A stretch of 64,000 bases of DNA from Klebsormidium nitens (Eukaryota > Streptophyta > Klebsormidiophyceae > Klebsormidiales > Klebsormidiaceae), in contig DF236962.1 in the NCBI GenBank assembly GCA_000708835.1, positions 62,001 to 126,000 of the forward strand, written 5' to 3'. Positions 47,820-58,219 of the stretch are shown in pieces. How positions within the stretch are numbered: position 1 is the first letter of the stretch; each line of letters opens with the position of its first letter. Below the pieces are notes generated by a model. The model saw only the letters and a program-made list of their open reading frames with translations. It ran no database searches and was not told the DNA's origin. Both the position numbers and the translations under genes were made by a program.

Positions 47820-50800
47820 CTACTCGATCCTCACTACTGCTTCTCTGCGTATGTTCGCGTGCCCGTTCTGCTTCAGCGCCTCAATCGCCCGTTCCAGCAC
47901 CCGTTTCTTCGCTTCTAACTCCCGCACTTTCTCCTCAGTCTCTTGTGAAGCTGCCTGGCCAAGGCCTTGCTCAATCGACGGGCATCCGTGGTTCCATCGA
48001 TCCGTACAGTCCGCTTGCCGATGCAGACTCCTCTTTGAAACATCTTGACCTCAAGCTGGGTCGTCAGCGCTCGCAGTTGCTCGAGATCGATTCTGCCACC
48101 TGTTAACACCAGCGTGATGATCAGACCTTCTGAGAACCTGAAAGCATTGAAATGCACTCGCATCCTCGTGACCGAGTCAATCACGATCGAAATCGTCAAG
48201 ACTTCGTTGTTTCTTTGATCGACTCCCTGAACGAAATCCGGATATTCACGAATCTGACTCGCGGATAACTTAGACACGATACTTACCGAGCTTTTTAGAC
48301 ACCGCACACATTTGCCTGCCAAAACTACGCTTTGCATCAAGAAGCACGTCCGCAGGTGAGGGACTGGTGCTCACCACTTTCGAAGGAACTTCAATACGCC
48401 GATGTTAGAACCAGATTATTGGACTGAGGGTGTGTCGAAAAGCAGTCACTACAGAACTTTGGCAAGACTTGAACCGCAAGGCAGGCTTGGGAAGATTGAG
48501 GCTGGCTACCTTCAAATCAGGTTCCTACATCTGAAGGGAAAACTGAGTACGCTGCCTAGAAAACACATTCGTCGTGTCACTGTTTCCGACGTTAGAAGGC
48601 TGAATTGCACCAGAATTGATTCCGAGGACTACTAGACTATTTGACCCGAGATAAGAGAGACTCTTGACGGAAAGATTCTGCATCGCGCGAACGCTTTTGG
48701 TTCGAATCAACACTAATGAAGCCACAAGAGCTAAACTGAGCGACTCTTTAATCAATGTCGCTTCTAGCTAAGACTGTTTCCAACGGAGATAAAATCTATA
48801 CCGGTGAATGCATGTTCTGACTTGCATGACAGGGCACTCGAGGGACGCCGCTCACTTGAGACGTGGTACATTCCCGCTCGCAGGCGCAGGACCAGATGCA
48901 CGGTGCTCTCGTTTTGGATGTTGTACTCCGCCAAAGTGCGCCCATCCTCCAGCTGCTGCCCCCCCCAGATCAGCCGCTGCTGGTCCGGGGGGATAGTCGT
49001 TTTCTCCTGGATTGCCTTCTTGAGCTCGTCGACGGTCAGGCAATGCTTCAACGTTATCGTCTTCCCCGTCAATGTCTTGCAGAAAATTTGGCCCATTTCC
49101 CCTTCCTTTCCCATCCCGACGCACCTGTCCACTGTGAGAAAGGACTGTGACTGGATCCCCGCCTGCCAGCAGTACGTGTTCCGGGGGTCCCCATCCACTT
49201 TGACTCTACTGCCGTCAGCAAAGAGCAGTAACTGCTCGTCCAAGGGAATACCCGTCTTGTGGAAAATCATCGACTTGAGATCCGCGACTGTCGTGCTTCT
49301 GTTGATCGTGGTTAGGCTGACGTGGCGCGTGATGGCATCCTTGGCGCCTCTGACAAGGACAACCACTGTTCCATTTGTCCCTGCCCATGCGAGAAACCAC
49401 GGAGGGAGGGGCGCGGAGGTCACCTGCAACAGGAAGAGTATAAGCAATTGAAGTTGCTTCCTTGGTTGGCTGGCCAGACAAATTGCGGATTCAAAAAGGT
49501 GACTTTCTGCAGCAATTCACTCTCTGCAAACCTTGACTGAATTGCGACGTAGAGATGCCGCAAATCACGAAGACGAGGTCGCTTCTCGATGATAGCTGTA
49601 AAAGTCATGTAAATGTAAACCACTCATGTCTGGTGCAGTCTAGTCTATTTCTGGAACACCACTGCTTAGAAAGGGAAACCAAGGCAAAACGTCAGATTAT
49701 TGGATGTTCCTGATGTATGCAAGACTGTGAGATTGGTCACATTTTGAACTGTTTGCAGAACAAGAAAAGCCCTCTTTGCACTACATGAGTACTTGCAAAA
49801 GCTTTACACGTGAGTCAGGAGCCCTCTGCTGGTTTCCAAAAGATCCCTCACTTCATGCTTCCACTATTCTACTTGCAACACCTCCTTTCTAGGATTATTG
49901 CATACTAAACCTCAGATGAGATTTGCCGACAATATTGGGCCCTACGAAGAAGATACTTTCATTGATATTGGGTTGCCAGGACAGGCTATCTGAGCGGATT
50001 GCAACAGCCCCTAGCATTCGCTGTCATCCCCGTTGACCTTGATTTTGAGCAGCAAAAGGACTAGTCTTTTCATGTCATGCTGTCAGCATAAATGCGACAC
50101 GTGACCCTGAGCAAGCTTACTCATGTATTGCATGAGTACATGTGATGGCAATGCAGAATTTGACAGGGAACCAGCAGGTCGCTATGTCATCCAGCTAAGG
50201 TTGCCAGATTGGCCTGACTCAGTGCTGCCAGTCACCGCTGCAGAGTCTGCATTGCTTGCATGCTCACAACGTAGGTCTGCTGACCGCTGGTTTTAAACGT
50301 GAGGGCAGCCCCCTTTATGTGACTAACTTTGTACAAGCCACAGCGTAATCTGGTGAAGGTCGGGAGCTAAAGCAGCTTACAAGCAGGTTCTTTTGGCACA
50401 CCTGAGTCTTACCTTCGAATGCAGCTCCAGCGTATCCAGAAAACAAACTGCAGCAAGCTCCTCCTCATCTTTCAGCTCCATTTCTGCCGCTTGCGCCTGC
50501 TGATGAAACAAACGGCACCTGTCCACATCAAAGACAACCTCTGCGGAGCGGGAGAGGAAGAGATCATACTTTATTGCTGACTTCCCTGAGTTAGTCTCAC
50601 ATCCCGGCGTGGTTTGGTCACAAGAGTACTCCACATAGAAATCCTGAACGCGCTCGTGGTCTGACAGCAACCGCCAGCCCCCCAGCAGAAGCTTCATGTC
50701 TTTGGAGGAGATGCAGAGCTTCCTCCCTATCAAAGCTTTCAGAGCCCCTGCGGTGAGGTCCTCGGGGTCGACATCAGGCAGGATCTGTTGCCTGGGGAGG

Positions 50801-50835
50801 CATCTTTTCCCATTGCGCAGCTCCAAAGCCACCAT
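47820..50835 (-). CDS. UBL-D: multi-ubiquitin-like-module protein with frameshifted C-terminal helix (391 aa as read), RAG instead of RGG
   Basis: Exons 50835-50413 (423 nt), 49423-48856 (568 nt) and 48099-47915, 391 aa to the first stop. The module order is as in UBL-C. The ubiquitin-like module ([32 protein letters not shown]) ends [11 protein letters not shown], so the diglycine is Ala-Gly. The Lys48 position is Gln, and the beta2-alpha1 region is 3-4 residues shorter than in UBL-C. In exon 3, after [10 protein letters not shown] the frame shifts relative to UBL-C and stops at 47915. The lost helix ([19 protein letters not shown]) is still readable in another frame down to a stop at 47820. 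The product either lacks the helix or is a recent pseudogene. Confidence 0.75.
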
Positions 50836-51426
50836 GATACACTCTGCAAGCTTCTTCTCACACCAAGAAGGGCCAAGGAAGGGCCGAACAACAATGCTCA
50901 ACGTTTGATTTATCCTATGGAAATGAAGTAACGAACATGAACAAAAAGAAGCGCCAAGCTTTGCATCCTCTTTGCATGGTAGTAATACTAGACCCCGATG
51001 ACAATCGAGATCCGGATGATCCCTTACCAATGCTGACTCTGCATTCGAAACTGACCGTCCGAATGACTGAATTTTGCAATCCCGTAGATCGGACGGCTTC
51101 GATCTACCGCTGCTTGACCGTCCGATCGAATAGCTTGACGGCTGGCACTACTCTTAGAGCCTTAGTACCCACCTCTACCCAGCGCGTACGGTCGGCTGCG
51201 CGGCCGCTGCGCAGAGGAACTGTCATGTGTCGGACTCTGGAGACGGTAAGGCCTATCTGCTCAAAGCAGATTTGCGTTTCACGACAGCAATCTGACAACG
51301 AATTGCTAGGCCGATTGTTTCCCTCGCGGAAGGCAAGGAGGCTGCTCTGCCATGGAGCGCCGCTTTCCGCCACCTTAGCCTGAGTAACTTATATTATTTT
51401 GCTGACATTGCACGCACTTGAGAGTG
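50836..51426. promoter_or_regulatory. Upstream flank of UBL-D
   Basis: Contains CGTCCGAT at 51119-51126, its reverse complement at 51088-51095, and a one-mismatch copy at 51056-51063. The same octamer occurs twice upstream of UBL-C. No gene is seen. Confidence 0.4.
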
Positions 51427-51955
51427 AAACATGCCCCCCCGCAGGCGCATCCCCGTGCGGTTCGTGTTCTCGTCCTGAACGTTGGAAAGAGCTAGTGCCT
51501 GCCCGTTCTCCCGGTTCTTTCGCCGAAGCCAAGCTGCTGCTTGTCCAAAGACTGGACTTCCAAGCCTAAGATCATCGCCTCGATCTCCTGGACCCTATCC
51601 GTACTGGCAGTACATTGCTTCTCTGGGCCCCTAGACTCCCCCATGACCGGTCGAAAGACCCCTACTCAAGCTTCTCCTGCAGGCTGGCCGCCCCTACTTC
51701 ACTCTGCCACTAGTTGGCCCCGTACTAATAACCAACCAAGTTATCATCGGGGTACTGCAGGAGCAATGTCGACGTCCGTTAGAGGATCCCCGTTTCATTG
51801 AAGGTCTGTTAAAATAGGGCTCCACCTGGTGACAGACGTCGATCGCGAGGTAGCTTCTTCTGTGACGTCACGATTGGAACCCAACAGTAATGCTACGACC
51901 GTCCCTTCGGCTTCGGCCTAGGTTGGTAGCAAACTCTCCGACGGCAGGCGCCACG
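51427..51955 (-). pseudogene. UBL-E: decayed remnant of UBL exon 2
   Basis: Read leftward, blocks corresponding to exon 2 of UBL-B to UBL-D can be picked out in the right order. There is an acceptor-like CTGCAGGTCGACACG near 51945-51960. GGCCGAAGCCGAAGGGACGGTCGTAGC matches the part encoding GTGGTVVV. A cluster near 51680-51700 matches the CWQAGIQ-encoding part. Then come GACAAGCAGCAGCTTGGCTTCGGC (as [11 protein letters not shown]) and AACGTTCAGGACGAGAACAC (as NIQDEST). MRLRGGMFH follows at about 51450-51427. The frame is broken many times and no exon 1 or exon 3 is evident. Confidence 0.65.
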
Positions 51956-53400
51956 TGTCGACCTGCAGACGTCGAGTTCCTTGTCGGTTTACTTCAGCTT
52001 GACAAAGAAGACGATTGAATCAGCGCTAGCAAGGTCAAAGCAATGCCAAGATATTGAAGCAGCAGCCCCATTAAGACGGTACCTGGATACCAAACAACGC
52101 CGGCACAGGTTGTGCGGCTTGTAGAGCCCTCTGCTGTTGACTGGCTCTTGGTCATCTGGAGGGGAAGAATTAGATAGCGAAGACGTAGAAGGGAAGAGTA
52201 AGAAGCTTTTGCTTTTGAAGGGGCCCTTTTTGAAGCAGACTGGAAGAAGAGCAAAGACTACTCGAGAGATCGAACCCAGTCGATGCATATGCCCGAACAA
52301 CGAAAAGCTCGTGAAAGAGAAGAAAACAAAGAAGAAAGGAAGAAGGAAAGAAACTCCTCACCACAAAGTGAGGGGGGAAAAGGGATTCAGATCCACAACT
52401 TGATGACTTGACTTCGTCAAAACGGCAGTTCTTCTCGGGTTGACTCTTGAGATTTGGAGAGCCGATCGCGATGAGCGCCGATATTTCGAGTACCATACAG
52501 CTTCTTGCGCGTCAATCAGATTACCCCGGCTTCTACTTTGGACCAAGAAGATACCATCTACAACCATCATAGGCGAGCTGTTCAATTGTTTGATGACGCG
52601 AGCGCAAGCAATCTGAAAGCATCACGTCTTGCGAGCGCATTGCCATGACCTCAGGCCCTCGACAAAGAAGAGGCAATGCGCGAAGGAGAGGCCGTCGCAA
52701 TAAGGCTACAATTCCGAAGGGGCGCTTGGAACCGCCAAAACGCGCATGCTGCTCGTTTCTCACCGGCAAACTGGTACAAAAAAGGACCTCCAAGGCTTTC
52801 GTGCCCCTCTTGCCCTTTGTGTCACAGCTCACAACAACGTCTTTAGTCCACGTCGTACTGCACGATTCTCACCGTGGGAAAGGCTGGCCTTACACGGTTA
52901 TGATCTTTCCCAGATACTTGGCATAGGAATCTTGAACGCCTTTGCTCGGAGAAAGGGTGGCATCCGTCCCTCTCTAGATCATAGCTCGGGAGGAAGGTGG
53001 AGCTTCCAAATCAAAGACTTCAGCAGGTCCCTTGCCGGAGGGGGCGGGGGTCCACCCCGGGCAGCCCCTGCTGCCCGCGGCCATAGATCCAGTTGCCGAT
53101 ATTGATGCACAGTTCAAACGGCAGAAGTGCGGCCCCCAGTTACTACCGCGCTGGGGTCCAAGAGATAGAAATTCCTTGATAGATAAGGAGACTTTGCCAG
53201 TGAATAAGCAATTGAAGGGTACGCAGGCGGTCCTAAGCCCTCATGTAAGCTGTTCCAGGACTTGACCCAGAATCTCGGCTAACTGGAGACGTTTACGCAA
53301 GTGAGGACGATGTCTGGTTGTCGCGGCTCATATCTAGGATCCTAGGGTGTGTACTTGGCCTGGTTTATTTTGAGCCGGGGGTTATCAGCTGTCATGTGGT
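51956..53400. other. Unassigned region with a few unconvincing ORFs
   Basis: A leftward frame at 52254-51994 (86 codons) ends in a strongly hydrophobic helix (GTVLMGLLLQYLGIALTLLALI), so a small membrane protein is possible. A rightward frame at 52645-52926 begins very basic (RQRRGNARRRGRRNK). Neither has family support or splice context. Confidence 0.3.
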
Positions 53401-54605
53401 GACCGTTGAATCTCAACGAGATTGAACTACAATAGAAATGTCGTCTCTCGGGTCAGCAAAACTGGACGGACGGCAAAATAGCCAGTCCAAAACGACATCC
53501 GCAGTTTACAGAAGTCTGCAATTGGCGCTTTGTACCCGACTGGAACCAGCCAATGCTAGCAAACGCTGTCGAATCTGCGTCTTGGAGGTAGCCACTAAGC
53601 ACGTGGCGGGATCTCAGACGGTGCATCGCGCTGAATTGACGATTTCGCCACGGTTCAGCCCGTTGATTTGTGCCCATTAAGACAGGCCCACAAACATAGT
53701 GCTTGGAGACTGACTGCGTCACTGCATGATGCGCAGGATTCCTACGGATCTCTATAGAACACCTTTAGCAGGGTTCGCGTACAATAGACGTCAGCGACGC
53801 CTTCATGGCGAGCGCAATATGTAGTCCAACTGAGACACAATACTTTTTTTCTTGTAATAGTTCGCACATGAGTCTCAAGAACGTCATGTACTGCGTGGTT
53901 AAGAGAAACGCCTGGCACAATCATAGAGCCTGCAGCATGTGCAAACATCAGAGTCGTGCAGCATTGGTAACACCGTGTTGTACGTGTCATGCGTACATAT
54001 GACCATCGCTTTGCCACAAGAGCGTTGACTTACAAAGTCTCCCATCACGTTATGCATCTTGCTATACAAGTCCAATCGTACGAAATGTTGAAGCATAATC
54101 CCGACTCTTGTCGAATCCCTCCTGATCCGAAAGCTGTTTTCTGGTTGTGCCTTCAAAACAAACACGCGGATGACCAGACGCCATACGCTGAGATCAACAG
54201 CGGATTTTCAAATCCGTCGAACGTATGAAGAATGCCCTTTGGCATGAATCGTACAAGCAGTCACTCTCTACTGATTGAACACATCAATCAGACGGTGATT
54301 ACTGGAGACAACGAACACGGCCTTCCTGAGGCGCACCATTGCAGGACTTAGACTTGACGAGTCTAGTGAAAGATCCAGGAGTCTAGCAAATGCTCCTGCA
54401 CAAGCCATATTCAATCCTCTATCATCGTTGCTTCCGCCCGAACAAGATGCAACCATTCTTAAGATCAAGTCAAGGTGCTAAAATCACCTCCTGCGTGAAC
54501 TCTTTTACGAGGTGATCAGTTCCCGAATCTGCCTCCGAAGCGGTTCCGAGCTCAAGGGATGCTTTGAAAACCTCAAGAACCATACGCTCAAGCTTTGGAC
54601 GATTT
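53401..54605. other. Intergenic DNA, no supported gene
   Basis: Short ORFs only (for example 53438-53680, +, 80 codons). The 3' flank of the MYND gene is at the right edge. Confidence 0.4.
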
Positions 54606-57600
54606 TTAATGGCGCTTGCACTCTCCTTTGTGTCCCAGTCTCCAATGAGAGGCCTGAAATGGGAGGAGGAATTTTTTGGGTCAACCCTCTCAATCGGGTA
54701 ATCAGCAGCAGGCAGCTGAACGCTGTCGTTACAAAGAGACATGAGCTTCTCGCACCCGTCGAGTCTTTCAACGGTGAGACCTGACAATATCCTTGTCTCT
54801 ACCAAGAAGCATCTACAGATCCACGGATTAACGTGGACCCTAAGTGTCTCTGAAGTTGTTACAGGGCTAACGCACGCCAGTACAGCGCTTGTAAGAGCAG
54901 CCTTGGCAAAGAAAAGACTTCCAGCTCGGAGTAAGATTCAGGAGAAGCGTAAGACAACATGGGCTGATTGGCAAACTCATAGGGCACACTTCAAGGCTAC
55001 AAGTGATGAGAGGTACGGCTGTGTATGTTACAATGTAAGGGAGCTACCTGGCAAGCCTTCGAGCAGTACCGCACACGTCCGCAGCCGCCGCACTTGTTGA
55101 ATGTCCCTTTTGAAACCTCAACGACATCTTTGGCGCAGTCCTGCAGGAAAGAATACATATGGCAACTTCGTTCATTGCTCAGAGTCATAGAGAGGTTTGG
55201 CGGCTATTTCAGCTTTCCTACTTCAAACTCATGTGCCAGGGCCAGAGACGAACCGTTCTGTTATTTATAAGCTTTATGTGGAAAGCCATCCGACTGGGCA
55301 CAAAATCTTGGCGTCATACGAGGACGAAAACCCGAGCAGGCCATATAGGCAACCCGAAATGAAATCTGGATTCAGCTAGAAGATTGAAAAGCAGCGCGAC
55401 TTTCAACTTGAAACCCGACAACGGAATCTAACTTGCACAGCGTCCTTTTGCAGAAAAGGCATTTCTGGAGAAAAACCTCCATTAAGAAACAGACCCAAAA
55501 GGTCATTCCAAGAGCCTCACCGGATAAGCGCACTCTTCGAGCCCGAATCTCTCGGCCAGCATCGCCCAGACTCGCTTCGCGGTCTCCTGCAGGATCGGCA
55601 GCCACGTGGCCACACCGTGCAGGGTTGGCGGGTAGCAGTCCGCGAGGTAGCTTGAGGCCGCGGCGCGCGTCCGCAGGACGGCCGCGGAGAAGCCGATGCC
55701 ATCCGCGGAGACGACTTCGGACACGAAGCGCTCCTTGAGCGCGGCGTCGCCGGCCGCGCGGTGGAGCGCGCGCCCGAAGATATCCAGCAGGTTTGGAAGA
55801 GCCTCCGTCGTCTCGTGCCACGTGTCGCGCTCGTCTTCGTCCAGCGTCGTGGCGACGATGAGCTCCGAGATGGGCACCCCCTCGATCGGCTTCCGGTCAT
55901 CTTCCGGGTGGACGTAGCACAGCCGGAACTCGCCCCCGCGGAACACGCTCGAGAAGTGGGCGTAAACGCCGCCGAGGCAGGCCACCAAACCCGCGGCCAC
56001 GGGGATCAGGACGTCGGAAACGACTTCGGGCGCCGCAGACAGCGTCTGCAGGACGATCGCCGGGCAGAAGGGGTTGCTGCGGGTGCGGCCCTCGCCGAGC
56101 GCCACACCCAGCGCGACGTCCCCGCCTTCGATCGCGCGAGCGGCCAGCCGCGCGACGCGCATCACAGTCCCCGAGGCCACGAGCGCGGCAGCGCCGCGGT
56201 CGATCTCGTCCGCCATCGCTGCAACGAGCGCCTCATACGCGTCCCCTTCCAGCCGCTCCTCCTCTGGCAGCAATTCGAACGCCTCTAGTCTTGCAACGAG
56301 AGCGGGGGAGTACTCGGGGAGGAAGAGCGCGAGCGACGCCAGGCCCTTCCAAGCCATCCCGGTGTTACTCCCCCCCTTCACTTCGTCCTCTTCGATGGTC
56401 CGGACCGCCAGCTCCACCAGTGCGTACCGGTGCCGATACTTCCGCCCGGGGACCGTTTCGAACGCCGCAAACAGGCACTGCATCAGGTCCTGCCGGTCAT
56501 GCCGATCGAGCGCCCCGTAGTCGCGCGCCGCCCACGCCAACAGCCGCGGGCCCATGTCTTCCAAACCCTCCGCGTAGAACATGTTATACTGGGCGACGCG
56601 GCCGCGCAGTTGCGCGGGCCCGCCGCAGCCGATAAAGACCATGAGGACGGTCAGCGCCTCTTTAGCTTCGAGTGACAGCTGGCAGCGCGCGCCGCGCGGC
56701 AACGCGGCCGTCTCGTTCTCCAGCGCGCGCATCACGACGTCCGGGGCTCCCTCTGCAATGAGGCGCTCGTACTTGTCGACCTGGGCAAAGGCCAGCTCCG
56801 AAGCGACCAAAGCATACAGACTCTTTACGATGAGAGTCTCGAGGGTTTCCGCGTCCCCCTCTCCCGCCTTCAACTTCTTCAGCAGGTCCAAGGCCTCTTG
56901 AAAGGCTGCGCGGCTCTTCTCTTCGAGTTCCTGCTCTTTAAGGCGCTTTTCCGCGGGGTTCGCTTCCGTCAGAGAGCTGATCTGCTTCAGGCGGAACTCC
57001 GTGCTTTGCCAGATCTTTTTGAACGTCCCGATGTTTGCCACGTCCACCTCGAAGAGCGCGTTCACACCGTCGCATATGTTCGTAACAACTGCGGGCGTGA
57101 AGATCTCCCTTCCGACAAATTCATCCGCAAGGAGAGAAATCACCTGCACGAGTGCCATCAGGGCCGTCAAGTGACACCCCGCCTCCGGCGCGTGCGCGGA
57201 CGCGGCCGCGCGCCGCAAGAAGCTGAGGACGTCCGAAACCCAGCACGCCCACTCCGCCGGTCCGACTTGTTCGGAGGCCCATTCCCTGGTCGGAGCACCG
57301 TCCCGAAAGAACGCGGCAACGGCTTCGCAGACGTTTTGGACCAGGACAATCGAAATCAGGAGGCGTAGCGTATTAGAGGGCGCGGGATTGCGAAATGGGA
57401 TGAGCTTGAGGAGGGCGGGGAGCAGCCCGCTGTGCAGAGCTTCGGTTGTGAACTCGGGTGTGTGCTCGAAGAGGTGTCTGGTGAGGTCGAAGGCTAGCTG
57501 CAAAACCTCCCACGGGCGATATTTTCGGGTTCCTGCTAAGTAGTTCTTGTGGGGGGTCGCACCATCGAGGAATCGGCTATTCTCTTGAGGGAAGACGTCT

Positions 57601-58219
57601 TCGAAAAACTCGGCTACCAACGGGGCGATGTCGGACGCGTCGAACTGCAAAGGACCAAGGTAAGCTGTGGCAAAATTTACAAGCCGTGACGTGAAAGCTA
57701 TGGTTGAGTGCGTTTCTTTTCGACCTTCCACAGAATGCCATCATGACTTTCGCGAAAGAACGAGGCAGAACAAGGGTTCTGTGTTGGATATGATGCGGTA
57801 AGAGATTCCCGAGATCTTTGACTTCGCTCTCTTTGTTTCGCAGTATCAGCACCACAGTGTTTGACGCCTTGGACTTTTCAAATGTCTGTGGCCTCGAAGA
57901 GCGTGTCTCGCAAAGATTTTGAACCACTGTGAGGACTGACAGCTTCGTGGACAGAGTTCAAGAGTTGACGAGATCGAGGTAGAAGAGAGTTCGAAAGAGA
58001 CTGCAGTAGCTGATGCCCTCAGACACGGTGACCACAGCCTTCAAGAAGCTGATCACTTTGTATAAGGTGAGCTCTTACCTGTCTGGAGAATGGTGGGATA
58101 CTAGCCAGTCGCTCCAAGCAGCCGACGATCTCTGGAAGGAAGGCGTTGGTGTCGGCTTCTTCAATGAGCAATCCGAATAGCGCTCTGACCACGTCCTTGT
58201 TCGCCGTCAATTCCAGTAC
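54606..58219 (-). CDS. Helical-repeat protein with C-terminal MYND zinc finger (N-terminus not found)
   Basis: Exons 58219-58079, 57644-55521, 55140-55048 and 54653-54606, 2406 nt (801 aa plus TAA), all in phase 0. The first exon is entered in phase 0 from an upstream exon I could not place. The long second exon is Ala/Leu/Glu-rich and helical, suggesting an armadillo-like scaffold (QVISLLADEFVGREIFTPAVV, LSLEAKEALTVLMVF). Its GC is clearly higher than its flanks. The last exons complete a MYND finger: CAYPDC (Cx4C), KCGGCGRVRYCSKACQ, then HWRLGHKGEC, 3 residues from the stop. MYND fingers bind zinc and proline-rich peptides. Such architecture is common in green algae, usually without known function. 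Splicing at 55520 is needed to escape an early in-frame stop. Confidence 0.8.

Noticed and set aside
53218-53238. Short stretch GGGTACGCAGGCGGTC resembling small-subunit rRNA ('acgcaggcggt')
   Set aside because: The similarity does not extend to neighbouring conserved rRNA blocks on either side, so it is too short to call an organelle rRNA insert.
55696-57368. Several long + strand ORFs opposite the MYND gene's large exon
   Set aside because: Arg/Pro/Ser-rich shadow frames produced by GC-rich codons of the minus-strand exon.
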